The notes under the pieces were generated by a model. It ran no database searches. It saw only the letters and a program-made list of their open reading frames with translations, and had not been told where the DNA came from. 64,000 nt of DNA, taken from contig JAPTOF010000046.1 of the NCBI GenBank assembly GCA_028554755.1, positions 1 through 64,000 of the forward strand. Reading direction: 5' to 3'. The translations under genes were made by a program, and so were the position numbers. Shown here one piece after another: positions 12,468-26,196 of the stretch. The number at the start of each line of letters is the position of its first letter. Positions within the stretch are counted from its first letter, which is position 1. The stretch is from Cordia subcordata (taxonomy: Eukaryota; Streptophyta; Magnoliopsida; Boraginales; Cordiaceae).

Positions 12468-13957
12468 TTGAAGTCAACTGATTGCATCATGAAGACATTA
12501 GAGAAATTCTATGAGTTCTCGGGTCTCAAAGTAAATTGCAACAAAAGTGATGTTTTTCTTGGAGGCATATCCCAAGAGGTTAAGAAGCTTATCCTTGAAA
12601 AACTTGGTTTCAAAGAGGGTTACTTCCAATTAGATACCTTGGAGTTCCATTGGTAACTAGGAAGCTTCGCAAAGGAGATTGTGGGCCACTTTTACAGAAA
12701 ATCGATAGAAGAATTGAGCATTGGACCACTAAAAGTCTCTCATATGCTGGAAGAGTATTGCTCATTAAGTCAACACTCACACAAATTTGTGCATTTTGGG
12801 CAAGTTCACTTCTTCTTCCGAAGGGCATCATCAAAGAAATTGAGTCAAAGTTTTGTGCATTTCTTTGGAGAGATACGGGAGCAAAAATTGCATGGAGCAA
12901 TGTTTGTGTTCCATTGGATGAAGGAGGATTGGGAATTAGATCTTTGGAAGACATCAACAATACTTTCTTCACAAAATTTTTTTGGAGAATGTATGCTTTT
13001 CGTGAATCTCTTTGGAGCAAATGGGTTCATTCAAACTACATTAAGAATGAATCAATTTGGACAATCTCTTGCCCAAATGACTCAAGCTGGATCTTAAAGA
13101 AGCTTCTCAATTGCCGAGCTTCAACTAGAAGTCATATTTCACATATTCTTGGAGATGGGAGAGACGCACACTTTTGGCTTGATAAATGGCATGACAATGG
13201 TACTCTCCTTGAACATTGGAATGGCACTTTCAACCATCCACCACCTCATGCAAAGGCACAAGAAATCTTCTCAAATGGCTCTTGGAATTGGCCAATTCAG
13301 CTTATGCATATCCCCATCCCAAACGCTGCCACCGTTGAAAATAGGTTGGATTCTTACTCTTGGAGTCGCTCAAATGATGGGAAACTCTCTTTTAAGCATA
13401 CTTGGGAGCACTTGCGTAAGCGAAAAAGAAAGATTGAATGGCACAATGCTGTTTGGTTTAAAAACCACACACCAAAGCATGCTTTTATCACTTGGACTGC
13501 AATGCATGATAGGCTCACAACAAAATTCAGAATGCTCACTTGGGGTATTGAAATCAACTCCAATTGCATATTTTGCAACTTTGCTTGCGAAACAAGGGAC
13601 CATCTTTTCTTCCATTGTAGCTTTACAAGAAGAATTTGGCAAAGAGGGCTGGAGTTAACATGCATAAAAGATCCACCGACATCATGGAATGAAATCCTCG
13701 CTTTCTTTACTCCATACGTTCTTGAAGGCAATCTCAAAGCTACACTCATCAAGCATTTCTTTGGAGCAACAATTTATTTCATTTGGCTGGAAAGGAACAG
13801 AAGACAATTCAGCAACGGAGCAAAAACGGAAGAGCAAATCTTTTCATCCATCTTCAACCATGTTCGAATTAAATGTTCAATTGGAAAGCTTTTCACTTCT
13901 TCTTGTATCAACAAAATCATTTGTAAGAATTGGGGAATCGAGGCTATATTAGAATGA
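12468..13957 (+). pseudogene. ORF2 RT C-terminus + zf-RVT, unit 4
   Basis: Frameshift at the short G-run near 12618; from 12650 the frame is open for 435 codons to the natural end. Carries RNRRQF where other units have RNSRQF. Confidence 0.9.
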
Positions 13958-14330
13958 GCTTCCCCTTCTTTTGATTCTCATGTACATCTTTTGTAATTAA
14001 TATAGTGCATTCACTTTTCGCGAAAAAAAAAAAAAGGGAATGGAAGCCAGCTAGAAGGAAGAACATTGCAAGAAGAAAAGAGGATGTTGCATCTACCTCT
14101 TTACCCTTAAGCACTCGGCCACCCTTCCCAAAGGATGGTAAGCCCTCAAATTCTCTTACACGCATGGCTCACACAAATAACTTTGTAATCCTTGATGGGA
14201 ATTTTGAATTAGAAGAAGGTGAATTTGCCAATATGGGAAAGGAAAGTGTTCAAAACAATCAAGCACTTTTGCAAAATCAGCAAGGCACAATGGATTTGCA
14301 GCTTTTGACTCCAACACCCTATTCTTCCCA

Positions 14331-15344
14331 ATGATTTTTTGTTCTTGGAACATCAGGGGATTCAATTCCCCAAACAAACATGATGACGTAAAACTTTTGA
14401 TTAATAAGCATAAATTGGACATCTTGTGCTTTTTGGAAACAAAGTTAGTTAACTTGGATAGCACTCTTGCCATTGGCTCTTCCTTCAATAAAATGGGTTT
14501 TGAGAATTATGTGGATGAAAAGATTAGGGGTCGGCTTGGCTCTTTTGGAAGCATGATATTAACGTGAAGGTGATTGACTCATTTGATCAAGGCATCCTTT
14601 GCTTCTTCAAAAACTTAAATCACTCATTCCTTGTGGCCTTCATCTATGGGAGGAATGATACAAATCAAAGAAACAAGCTTTGGAAGAAGATTTGTCTCTG
14701 GAGTACTTGGTGTGAAGATGGATGTTTTTGCTTAATTGCGGACTTTAATGAGGTACTTCATGAAAGGGATGGGTTTAACTCATCCACACTCCCTAGTAGT
14801 GCTTGGAACTTTAAAAAATGCATTGCAAATTCAAATATGCATAAAATCAAAGCACTAAGGCCACATTATACTTGGACAAGCCGAAGCTCTAGCTCTCTTT
14901 TCTTGGCAAGCAGACTTAACAGAGCATCGGGGAACGACTGTTGGATGAATGCTATGAAGGATACTTTCTTATTGGTGGACACTCCGAGGATTTCCGACCA
15001 TTGCCCACTTATCATGTTCTCAAATAAGATATGGAACTCCACTCCAAAACCTTTCAAATTCGACAATATTTCATCCTCTCATCATGACTTTTTGCCTTTC
15101 GTTCAAAAACATTAGAGTGCACGGGTTTTGGCACTCCAATGTATATTCTTTTTCAAAAGCAAAGAATCCTCAAGAAGGCTCTCAAAGAGTTCGACAAGAA
15201 GTTTTTTGGCAATATTCCACACAATATTGGTAAGCTTAGAAGCAAACTTGAGGACATTCAAAATGCCATTCTCAATGGTGATCATAAAACAACTTTGATT
15301 TAGAGCAAAAACACTCACTCTACATATTAAAGAACTTGAGGCCA
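14331..15344 (+). pseudogene. ORF2 endonuclease + linker, unit 5
   Basis: Standard lesion set: frameshift near 14539, TAG at 15113-15115, four-T run, linker TAG. No private change seen in the EN motifs. Confidence 0.9.
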
Positions 15345-15525
15345 TTTTTTTGCGAGTTAAGAAAGTTTTTATTTCAACGCAATTTTGGTACATCCAAATG
15401 TTACCCTCAAACCCAATCAAATGCAAACAATACAAAGAAAAGCACAAAGTTTGAGGGGTAGAGCAAAAGAAAAGGGGTTACAACCCATTACAAATGAATT
15501 TTCCTAGCATAAAAGAAGTGACAAC

Positions 15526-17014
15526 TTGAAGTCAACTGATTGCATCATGAAGACATTAGAGAAATTCTATGAGTTCTCGGGTCTCAAAGTAAATTGCAAC
15601 AAAAGTGATGTTTTTCTTGGAGGCATATCCCAAGAGGTTAAGAAGCTTATCCTTGAAAAACTTGGTTTCAAAGAGGGGTTACTTCCAATTAGATACCTTG
15701 GAGTTCCATTGGTAACTAGGAAGCTTCGCAAAGGAGATTGTGGGCCACTTTTACAGAAAATCGATAGAAGAATTGAGCATTGGACCACTAAAAGTCTCTC
15801 ATATGCTGGAAGAGTATTGCTCATTAAGTCAACACTCACACAAATTTGTGCATTTTGGGCAAGTTCACTTCTTCTTCCGAAGGGCATCATCAAAGAAATT
15901 GAGTCAAAGTTTTGTGCATTTCTTTGGAGAGATACGGGAGCAAAAATTGCATGGAGCAATGTTTGTGTTCCATTGGATGAAGGAGGATTGGGAATTAGAT
16001 CTTTGGAAGACATCAACAATACTTTCTTCACAAAATTTTTTTGGAGAATGTATGCTTTTCGTGAATCTCTTTGGAGCAAATGGGTTCATTCAAACTACAT
16101 TAAGAATGAATCAATTTGGACAATCTCTTGCCCAAATGACTCAAGCTGGATCTTAAAGAAGCTTCTCAATTGCCGAGCTTCAACTAGAAGTCATATTTCA
16201 CATATTCTTGGAGATGGGAGAGACGCACACTTTTGGCTTGATAAATGGCATGACAATGGTACTCTCCTTGAACATTGGAATGGCACTTTCAACCATCCAC
16301 CACCTCATGCAAAGGCACAAGAAATCTTCTCAAATGGCTCTAGAAATTGGCCAATTCAGCTTATGCATATCCCCATCCCAAACGCTGCCACCGTTGAAAA
16401 TAGGTTGGATTCTTACTCTTGGAGTCGCTCAAATGATGGGAAACTCTCTTTTAAGCATACTTGGGAGCACTTGCGTAAGCGAAAAAGAAAGATTGAATGG
16501 CACAATGCTGTTTGGTTTAAAAACCACACACCAAAGCATGCTTTTATCACTTGGACTGCAATGCATGATAGGCTCACAACAAAATTCAGAATGCTCACTT
16601 GGGGTATTGAAATCAACTCCAATTGCATATTTTGCAACTTTGCTTGCGAAACAAGGGACCATCTTTTCTTCCATTGTAGCTTTACAAGAAGAATTTGGCA
16701 AAGAGGGCTGGAGTTAACATGCATAAAAGATCCACCGACATCATGGAATGAAATCCTCGCTTTCTTTACTCCATACGTTCTTGAAGGCAATCTCAAAGCT
16801 ACACTCATCAAGCATTTCTTTGGAGCAACAATTTATTTCATTTGGCTGGAAAGGAACAGAGACAATTCAGCAACGGAGCAAAACGGAAGAGCAAATCTTT
16901 TCATCCATCTTCAACCATGTTCGAATTAAATGTTCAATTGGAAAGCTTTTCACTTCTTCTTGTATCAACAAAATCATTTGTAAGAATTGGGGAATCGAGG
17001 CTATATTAGAATGA
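15526..17014 (+). pseudogene. ORF2 RT C-terminus + zf-RVT, unit 5
   Basis: One of the longest frames: open for 467 codons to 16929, with Trp to Arg at the variable spot (CTCTAGAAATTGG near 16340). A 2 bp loss near 16857 (AACAGAGACAATTC) shifts the last ~50 codons, whose natural end is at 17014. Confidence 0.9.
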
Positions 17015-17386
17015 GCTTCCCCTTCTTTTGATTCTCATGTACATCTTTTGTAATTAATATAGTGCATTCACTTTTCGCGAAAAAAAAAAAAGGGAATGGA
17101 AGCCAGCTAGAAGGAAGAACATTGCAAGAAGAAAAGAGGATGTTGCATCTACCTCTTTACCCTTAAGCACTCGGCCACCCTTCCCAAAGGATGGTAAGCC
17201 CTCAAATTCTCTTACACGCATGGCTCACACAAATAACTTTGTAATCCTTGATGGGAATTTTGAATTAGAAGAAGGTGAATTTGCCAATATGGGAAAGGAA
17301 AGTGTTCAAAACAATCAAGCACTTTTGCAAAATCAGCAAGGCACAATGGATTTGCAGCTTTTGACTCCAACACCCTATTCTTCCCA

Positions 17387-18403
17387 ATGATTTTTTGTTC
17401 TTGGAACATCAGGGGATTCAATTCCCCAAACAAACATGATGACGTAAAACTTTTGATTAATAAGCATAAATTGGACATCTTGTGCTTTTTGGAAACAAAG
17501 TTAGTTAACTTGGATAGCACTCTTGCCATTGGCTCTTCCTTCAATAAAATGGGTTTTGAGAATTATGTGGATGAAAAGATTAGGGGTCGGCTTGGCTCTT
17601 TTGGAAGCATGATATTAACGTGAAGGTGATTGACTCATTTGATCAAGGCATCCTTTGCTTCTTCAAAAACTTAAATCACTCATTCCTTGTGGCCTTCATC
17701 TATGGGAGGAATGATACAAATCAAAGAAACAAGCTTTGGAAGAAGATTTGTCTCTGGAGTACTTGGTGTGAAGATGGATGTTTTTGCTTAATTGCGGACT
17801 TTAATGAGGTACTTCATGAAAGGGATGGGTTTAACTCATCCACACTCCCTAGTAGTGCTTGGAACTTTAAAAAATGCATTGCAAATTCAAATATGCATAA
17901 AATCAAAGCACTAAGGCCACATTATACTTGGACAAGCCGAAGCTCTAGCTCTCTTTTCTTGGCAAGCAGACTTAACAGAGCATCGGGGAACGACTGTTGG
18001 ATGAATGCTATGAAGGATACTTTCTTATTGGTGGACACTCCGAGGATTTCCGACCATTGCCCACTTATCATGTTCTCAAATAAGATATGGAACTCCACTC
18101 CAAAACCTTTCAAATTCGACAATATTTCATCCTCTCATCATGACTTTTTGCCTTTCGTTCAAAAACATTAGAGTGCACGGGTTTTTGGCACTCCAATGTA
18201 TATTCTTTTTCAAAAGCAAAGAATCCTCAAGAAGGCTCTCAAAGAGTTCGACAAGAAGTTTTTTGGCAATATTCCACACAATATTGGTAAGCTTAGAAGC
18301 AAACTTGAGGACATTCAAAATGCCATTCTCAATGGTGATCATAAAACAACTTTGATTTAGAGCAAAAGAACACTCACTCTACATATTAAAGAACTTGAGG
18401 CCA
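17387..18403 (+). pseudogene. ORF2 endonuclease + linker, unit 6
   Basis: Frameshift near 17595 and TAG at 18169-18171. The five-T run near 18182 is intact, so the linker reads RVFGTPMYILFQK in frame with the EN end. Linker TAG near 18358. Confidence 0.9.
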
Positions 18404-18585
18404 TTTTTTTTTGCGAGTTAAGAAAGTTTTTATTTCAACGCAATTTTGGTACATCCAAATGTTACCCATAAAACCAAAACAAATGTAAAAAATACAAATA
18501 AAAGCAAAAAGTTTTAGGTGTAGAGCAAAATAAAAAGGGGTTTACAACCCATTACAAATGAATTTTCCTAGCATAAAAGAAGTGA
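18404..18585 (-). mobile_element. Antisense 3' tail of ORF1-only-type element, diverged copy (unit 6)
   Basis: Same insert as in the other units, but its hairpin region carries about a dozen changes. One pair of changes on opposite arms keeps pairing (TAAAAC/GTTTTA instead of TCAAAC/GTTTGA), while two others break it. The right boundary is approximate. Confidence 0.75.
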
Positions 18586-18589
18586 CAAC

Positions 18590-20079
18590 TTGAAGTCAAC
18601 TGATTGCATCATGAAGACATTAGAGAAATTCTATGAGTTCTCGGGTCTCAAAGTAAATTGCAACAAAAGTGATGTTTTTCTTGGAGGCATATCCCAAGAG
18701 GTTAAGAAGCTTATCCTTGAAAAACTTGGTTTCAAAGATGGGTTACTTCCAATTAGATACCTTGGAGTTCCATTGGTAACTAGGAAGCTTCGCAAAGGAG
18801 ATTGTGGGCCACTTTTACAGAAAATCGATAGAAGAATTGAGCATTGGACCACTAAAAGTCTCTCATATGCTGGAAGAGTATTGCTCATTAAGTCAACACT
18901 CACACAAATTTGTGCATTTTGGGCAAGTTCACTTCTTCTTCCGAAGGGCATCATCAAAGAAATTGAGTCAAAGTTTTGTGCATTTCTTTGGAGAGATACG
19001 GGAGCAAAAATTGCATGGAGCAATGTTTGTGTTCCATTGGATGAAGGAGGATTGGGAATTAGATCTTTGGAAGACATCAACAATACTTTCTTCACAAAAT
19101 TTTTTTGGAGAATGTATGCTTTTCGTGAATCTCTTTGGAGCAAATGGGTTCATTCAAACTACATTAAGAATGAATCAATTTGGACAATCTCTTGCCCAAA
19201 TGACTCAAGCTGGATCTTAAAGAAGCTTCTCAATTGCCGAGCTTCAACTAGAAGTCATATTTCACATATTCTTGGAGATGGGAGAGACGCACACTTTTGG
19301 CTTGATAAATGGCATGACAATGGTACTCTCCTTGAACATTGGAATGGCACTTTCAACCATCCACCACCTCATGCAAAGGCACAAGAAATCTTCTCAAATG
19401 GCTCTTTGAATTGGCCAATTCAGCTTATGCATATCCCCATCCCAAACGCTGCCACCGTTGAAAATAGGTTGGATTCTTACTCTTGGAGTCGCTCAAATGA
19501 TGGGAAATTCTCTTTTAAGCATACTTGGGGGCACTTGCGTAAGCGAAAAAGAAAGATTGAATGGCACAATGCTGTTTGGTTTAAAAACCACACACCAAAG
19601 CATGCTTTTATCACTTGGACTGCAATGCATGATAGGCTCACAACAAAATTCAGAATGCTCACTTGGGGTATTGAAATCAACTCCAATTGCATATTTTGCA
19701 ACTTTGCTTGCGAAACAAGGGACCATCTTTTCTTCCATTGTAGCTTTACAAGAAGAATTTGGCAAAGAGGGCTGGAGTTAACATGCATAAAAGATCCACC
19801 GACATCATGGAATGAAATCCTCGCTTTCTTTACTCCATACGTTCTTGAAGGCAATCTCAAAGCTACACTCATCAAGCATTTCTTTGGAGCAACAATTTAT
19901 TTCATTTGGCTGGAAAGGAACAGTAGACAATTCAGCAACGGAGCAAAACGGAAGAGCAAATCTTTTCATCCATCTTCAACCATGTTCGAATTAAATGTTC
20001 AATTGGAAAGCTTTTCACTTCTTCTTGTATCAACAAAATCATTTGTAAGAATTGGGGAATCGAGGCTATATTAGAATGA
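18590..20079 (+). pseudogene. ORF2 RT C-terminus + zf-RVT, unit 6
   Basis: Open for 494 codons to 20074, but the last ~50 codons are in a shifted frame: one A fewer in GCAAAACGG near 19950 replaces the natural ending GIEAILE (stop at 20079). Private Glu to Asp change near 18740. Confidence 0.9.
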
Positions 20080-20452
20080 GCTTCCCCTTCTTTTGATTCT
20101 CATGTACATCTTTTGTAATTAATATAGTGCATTCACTTTTCGCGCAAAAAAAAAAAAGGGAATGGAAGCCAGCTAGAAGGAAGAACATTGCAAGAAGAAA
20201 AGAGGATGTTGCATCTACCTCTTTACCCTTAAGCACTCGGCCACCCTTCCCAAAGGATGGTAAGCCCTCAAATTCTCTTACACGCATGGCTCACACAAAT
20301 AACTTTGTAATCCTTGATGGGAATTTTGAATTAGAAGAAGGTGAATTTGCCAATATGGGAAAGGAAAGTGTTCAAAACAATCAAGCACTTTTGCAAAATC
20401 AGCAAGGCACAATGGATTTGCAGCTTTTGACTCCAACACCCTATTCTTCCCA

Positions 20453-21467
20453 ATGATTTTTTGTTCTTGGAACATCAGGGGATTCAATTCCCCAAACAAA
20501 CATGATGACGTAAAACTTTTGATTAATAAGCATAAATTGGACATCTTGTGCTTTTTGGAAACAAAGTTAGTTAACTTGGATAGCACTCTTGCCATTGGCT
20601 CTTCCTTCAATAAAATGGGTTTTGAGAATTATGTGGATGAAAAGATTAGGGGTCGGCTTGGCTCTTTTGGAAGCATGATATTAACGTGAAGGTGATTGAC
20701 TCATTTGATCAAGGCATCCTTTGCTTCTTCAAAAACTTAAATCACTCATTCCTTGTGGCCTTCATCTATGGGAGGAATGATACAAATCAAAGAAACAAGC
20801 TTTGGAAGAAGATTTGTCTCTGGAGTACTTGGTGTGAAGATGGATGTTTTTGCTTAATTGCGGACTTTAATGAGGTACTTCATGAAAGGGATGGGTTTAA
20901 CTCATCCACACTCCCTAGTAGTGCTTGGAACTTTAAAAAATGCATTGCAAATTCAAATATGCATAAAATCAAAGCACTAAGGCCACATTATACTTGGACA
21001 AGCCGAAGCTCTAGCTCTCTTTTCTTGGCAAGCAGACTTAACAGAGCATCGGGGAACGACTGTTGGATGAATGCTATGAAGGATACTTTCTTATTGGTGG
21101 ACACTCCGAGGATTTCCGACCATTGCCCACTTATCATGTTCTCAAATAAGATATGGAACTCCACTCCAAAACCTTTCAAATTCGACAATATTTCATCCTC
21201 TCATCATGACTTTTTGCCTTTCGTTCAAAAACATTAGAGTGCACGGGTTTTTGGCACTCCAATGTATATTCTTTTTCAAAAGCAAAGAATCCTCAAGAAG
21301 GCTCTCAAAGAGTTCGACAAGAAGTTTTTTGGCAATATTCCACACAATATTGGTAAGCTTAGAAGCAAACTTGAGGACATTCAAAATGCCATTCTCAATG
21401 GTGATCATAAAACAACTTTGATTTAGAGCAAAAACACTCACTCTACATATTAAAGAACTTGATGCCA
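20453..21467 (+). pseudogene. ORF2 endonuclease + linker, unit 7
   Basis: Frameshift near 20661 and TAG at 21235-21237. Five-T run present near 21248. Linker TAG near 21424. Confidence 0.9.
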
Positions 21468-21649
21468 TTTTTTTGCGAGTTAAGAAAGTTTTTATTTCAA
21501 CGCAATTTTGGTACATCCAAATGTTACCCCTCAAACCCAATCAAATGCAAACAATACAAAGAAAAGCACAAAGTTTGAGGGGTAGAGCAAAAGAAAAGGG
21601 GTTACAACCCATTACAAATGAATTTTCCTAGCATAAAAGAAGTGACAAC

Positions 21650-23139
21650 TTGAAGTCAACTGATTGCATCATGAAGACATTAGAGAAATTCTATGAGTTC
21701 TCGGGTCTCAAAGTAAATTGCAACAAAAGTGATGTTTTTCTTGGAGGCATATCCCAAGAGGTTAAGAAGCTTATCCTTGAAAAACTTGGTTTCAAAGAGG
21801 GTTACTTCCAATTAGATACCTTGGAGTTCCATTGGTAACTAGGAAGCTTCGCAAAGGAGATTGTGGGCCACTTTTACAGAAAATCGATAGAAGAATTGAG
21901 CATTGGACCACTAAAAGTCTCTCATATGCTGGAAGAGTATTGCTCATTAAGTCAACACTCACACAAATTTGTGCATTTTGGGCAAGTTCACTTCTTCTTC
22001 CGAAGGGCATCATCAAAGAAATTGAGTCAAAGTTTTGTGCATTTCTTTGGAGAGATACGGGAGTAAATCTTGCATGGAGCAATGTTTGTGTTCCATTGGA
22101 TGAAGGAGGATTGGGAATTAGATCTTTGGAAGACATCAACAATACTTTCTTCACAAAATTTTTTTGGAGAATGTATGCTTTTCGTGAATCTCTTTGGAGC
22201 AAATGGGTTCATTCAAACTACATTAAGAATGAATCAATTTGGACAATCTCTTGCCCAAATGACTCAAGCTGGATCTTAAAGAAGCTTCTCAATTGCCGAG
22301 CTTCAACTAGAAGTCATATTTCACATATTCTTGGAGATGGGAGAGACGCACACTTTTGGCTTGATAAATGGCATGACAATGGTACTCTCCTTGAACATTG
22401 GAATGGCACTTTCAACCATCCACCACCTCATGCAAAGGCACAAGAAATCTTCTCAAATGGCTCTTTGATTTGGCCAATTCAGCTTATGCATATCCCCATC
22501 CCAAACGCTGCCACCGTTGAAAATAGGTTGGATTCTTACTCTTGGAGTCGCTCAAATGATGGGAAATTCTCTTTTAAGCATACTTGGGGGCACTTGCGTA
22601 AGCGAAAAAGAAAGATTGAATGGCACAATGCTGTTTGGTTTAAAAACCACACACCAAAGCATGCTTTTATCACTTGGACTGCAATGCATGATAGGCTCAC
22701 AACAAAATTCAGAATGCTCACTTGGGGTATTGAAATCAACTCCAATTGCATATTTTGCAACTTTGCTTGCGAAACAAGGGACCATCTTTTCTTCCATTGT
22801 AGCTTTACAAGAAGAATTTGGCAAAGAGGGCTGGAGTTAACATGCATAAAAGATCCACCGACATCATGGAATGAAATCCTCGCTTTCTTTACTCCATACG
22901 TTCTTGAAGGCAATCTCAAAGCTACACTCATCAAGCATTTCTTTGGAGCAACAATTTATTTCATTTGGCTGGAAAGGAACAGAAGACAATTCAGCAACGG
23001 AGCAAAAACGGAAGAGCAAATCTTTTCATCCATCTTCAACCATGTTCGAATTAAATGTTCAATTGGAAAGCTTTTCACTTCTTCTTGTATCAACAAAATC
23101 ATTTGTAAGAATTGGGGAATCGAGGCTATATTAGAATGA
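21650..23139 (+). pseudogene. ORF2 RT C-terminus + zf-RVT, unit 7
   Basis: Frameshift at the short G-run near 21800, then open for 435 codons from 21832 to 23139. Private changes: GTAAATCTTGC near 22064 (Ala-Lys to Val-Asn) and TTTGATTTGG near 22465. Confidence 0.9.
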
Positions 23140-23513
23140 GCTTCCCCTTCTTTTGATTCTCATGTACATCTTTTGTAATTAATATAGTGCATTCACTTTT
23201 CGCGCAAAAAAAAAAAAAGGGAATGGAAGCCAGCTAGAAGGAAGAACATTGCAAGAAGAAAAGAGGATGTTGCATCTACCTCTTTACCCTTAAGCACTCG
23301 GCCACCCTTCCCAAAGGATGGTAAGCCCTCAAATTCTCTTACACGCATGGCTCACACAAATAACTTTGTAATCCTTGATGGGAATTTTGAATTAGAAGAA
23401 GGTGAATTTGCCAATATGGGAAAGGAAAGTGTTCAAAACAATCAAGCACTTTTGCAAAATCAGCAAGGCACAATGGATTTGCAGCTTTTGACTCCAACAC
23501 CCTATTCTTCCCA

Positions 23514-24528
23514 ATGATTTTTTGTTCTTGGAACATCAGGGGATTCAATTCCCCAAACAAACATGATGACGTAAAACTTTTGATTAATAAGCATAAATTG
23601 GACATCTTGTGCTTTTTGGAAACAAAGTTAGTTAACTTGGATAGCACTCTTGCCATTGGCTCTTCCTTCAATAAAATGGGTTTTGAGAATTATGTGGATG
23701 AAAAGATTCGGGGTCGGCTTGGCTCTTTTGGAAGCATGATATTAACGTGAAGGTGATTGACTCATTTGATCAAGGCATCCTTTGCTTCTTCAAAAACTTA
23801 AATCACTCATTCCTTGTGGCCTTCATCTATGGGAGGAATGATACAAATCAAAGAAACAAGCTTTGGAAGAAGATTTGTCTCTGGAGTACTTGGTGTGAAG
23901 ATGGATGTTTTTGCTTAATTGCGGACTTTAATGAGGTACTTCATGAAAGGGATGGGTTTAACTCATCCACACTCCCTAGTAGTGCTTGGAACTTTAAAAA
24001 ATGCATTGCAAATTCAAATATGCATAAAATCAAAGCACTAAGGCCACATTATACTTGGACAAGCCGAAGCTCTAGCTCTCTTTTCTTGGCAAGCAGACTT
24101 AACAGAGCATCGGGGAACGACTGTTGGATGAATGCTATGAAGGATACTTTCTTATTGGTGGACACTCCGAGGATTTCCGACCATTGCCCACTTATCATGT
24201 TCTCAAATAAGATATGGAACTCCACTCCAAAACCTTTCAAATTCGACAATATTTCATCCTCTCATCATGACTTTTTGCCTTTCGTTCAAAAACATTAGAG
24301 TGCACGGGTTTTTGGCACTCCAATGTATATTCTTTTTCAAAAGCAAAGAATCCTCAAGAAGGCTCTCAAAGAGTTCGACAAGAAGTTTTTTGGCAATATT
24401 CCACACAATATTGGTAAGCTTAGAAGCAAACTTGAGGACATTCAAAATGCCATTCTCAATGGTGATCATAAAACAACTTTGATTTAGAGCAAAAACACTC
24501 ACTCTACATATTAAAGAACTTGAGGCCA
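23514..24528 (+). pseudogene. ORF2 endonuclease + linker, unit 8
   Basis: Private ATTCGG for ATTAGG near 23708 (synonymous Arg). Frameshift right after it; TAG at 24296-24298; five-T run intact. Confidence 0.9.
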
Positions 24529-24709
24529 TTTTTTTGCGAGTTAAGAAAGTTTTTATTTCAACGCAATTTTGGTACATCCAAATGTTACCCTCAAACCCAA
24601 TCAAATGCAAACAATACAAAGAAAAGCACAAAGTTTGAGGGGTAGAGCAAAAGAAAAGGGGTTACAACCCATTACAAATGAATTTTCCTAGCATAAAAGA
24701 AGTGACAAC

Positions 24710-26196
24710 TTGAAGTCAACTGATTGCATCATGAAGACATTAGAGAAATTCTATGAGTTCTCGGGTCTCAAAGTAAATTGCAACAAAAGTGATGTTTTTC
24801 TTGGAGGCATATCCCAAGAGGTTAAGAAGCTTATCCTTGAAAAACTTGGTTTCAAAGAGGGATTACTTCCAATTAGATACCTTGGAGTTCCATTGGTAAC
24901 TAGGAAGCTTCGCAAAGGAGATTGTGGGCCACTTTTACAGAAAATCGATAGAAGAATTGAGCATTGGACCACTAAAAGTCTCTCATATGCTGGAAGAGTA
25001 TTGCTCATTAAGTCAACACTCACACAAATTTGTGCATTTTGGGCAAGTTCACTTCTTCTTCCGAAGGGCATCATCAAAGAAATTGAGTCAAAGTTTTGTG
25101 CATTTCTTTGGAGAGATACGGGAGCAAAACTTGCATGGAGCAATGTTTGTGTTCCATTGGATGAAGGAGGATTGGGAATTAGATCTTTGGAAGACATCAA
25201 CAATACTTTCTTCACAAAATTTTTTTGGAGAATGTATGCTTTTCGTGAATCTCTTTGGAGCAAATGGGTTCATTCAAACTACATTAAGAATGAATCAATT
25301 TGGACAATCTCTTGCCCAAATGACTCAAGCTGGATCTTAAAGAAGCTTCTCAATTGCCGAGCTTCAACTAGAAGTCATATTTCACATATTCTTGGAGATG
25401 GGAGAGACGCACACTTTTGGCTTGATAAATGGCATGACAATGGTACTCTCCTTGAACATTGGAATGGCACTTTCAACCATCCACCACCTCATGCAAAGGC
25501 ACAAGAAATCTTCTCAAATGGCTCTTGAATTGGCCAATTCAGCTTATGCATATCCCCATCCCAAACGCTGCCACCGTTGAAAATAGGTTGGATTCTTACT
25601 CTTGGAGTCGCTCAAATGATGGGAAATTCTCTTTTAAGCATACTTGGGAGCACTTGCGTGTTTAAAAAGAAAGATTGAATGGCACAATGCTGTTTGGTTT
25701 AAAAACCACACACCAAAGCATGCTTTTATCACTTGGACTGCAATGCATGATAGGCTCACAACAAAATTCAGAATGCTCACTTGGGGTATTGAAATCAACT
25801 CCAATTGCATATTTTGCAACTTTGCTTGCGAAACAAGGGACCATCTTTTCTTCCATTGTAGCTTTACAAGAAGAATTTGGCAAAGAGGGCTGGAGTTAAC
25901 ATGCATAAAAGATCCACCGACATCATGGAATGAAATCCTCGCTTTCTTTACTCCATACGTTCTTGAAGGCAATCTCAAAGCTACACTCATCAAGCATTTC
26001 TTTGGAGCAACAATTTATTTCATTTGGCTGGAAAGGAACAGAGACAATTCAGCAACGGAGCAAATCGGAAGAGCAAATCTTTTCATCCATCTTCAACCAT
26101 GTTCGAATTAAATGTTCAATTGGAAAGCTTTTCACTTCTTCTTGTATCAACAAAATCATTTGTAAGAATTGGGGAATCGAGGCTATATTAGAATGA
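24710..26196 (+). pseudogene. ORF2 RT C-terminus + zf-RVT, unit 8
   Basis: The most fragmented copy together with unit 10. It is open for 272 codons, shifted near 25527, broken by GTGTTTAAAAAG near 25660 (a form shared only with unit 12), then shifted again near 26040. Confidence 0.9.

Larger units (their letters stand above)
10978..14035 (+). repeat. Array unit 4
   Basis: Complete unit. Antisense T-run from 12285; hairpin 5' arm one C short. The segment after the hairpin reads AAAATGAGTTAAC. The A-run is preceded by CGCG rather than CGCGC. Confidence 0.95.
14036..17091 (+). repeat. Array unit 5
   Basis: Complete unit. Antisense T-run from 15345; hairpin 5' arm one C short. The A-run is preceded by CGCG. 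Confidence 0.95.
17092..20157 (+). repeat. Array unit 6
   Basis: Complete unit with a private burst of substitutions across the antisense-tail hairpin (18468-18531), mostly C to A and G to T. Antisense T-run from 18404. It shares GGGAAATTC and GGGGGCAC variants (19504-19532) with unit 7. Confidence 0.95.
20158..23218 (+). repeat. Array unit 7
   Basis: Complete unit. Antisense T-run from 21468, preceded by private GATGCC for GAGGCC. Hairpin arms are perfect (5' arm near 21526). Confidence 0.95.

Noticed and set aside
18590..20074. Functional 494-codon zf-RVT protein in unit 6
   Set aside because: The last ~50 codons are read in a shifted frame, there is no ATG, and the RT core is absent.
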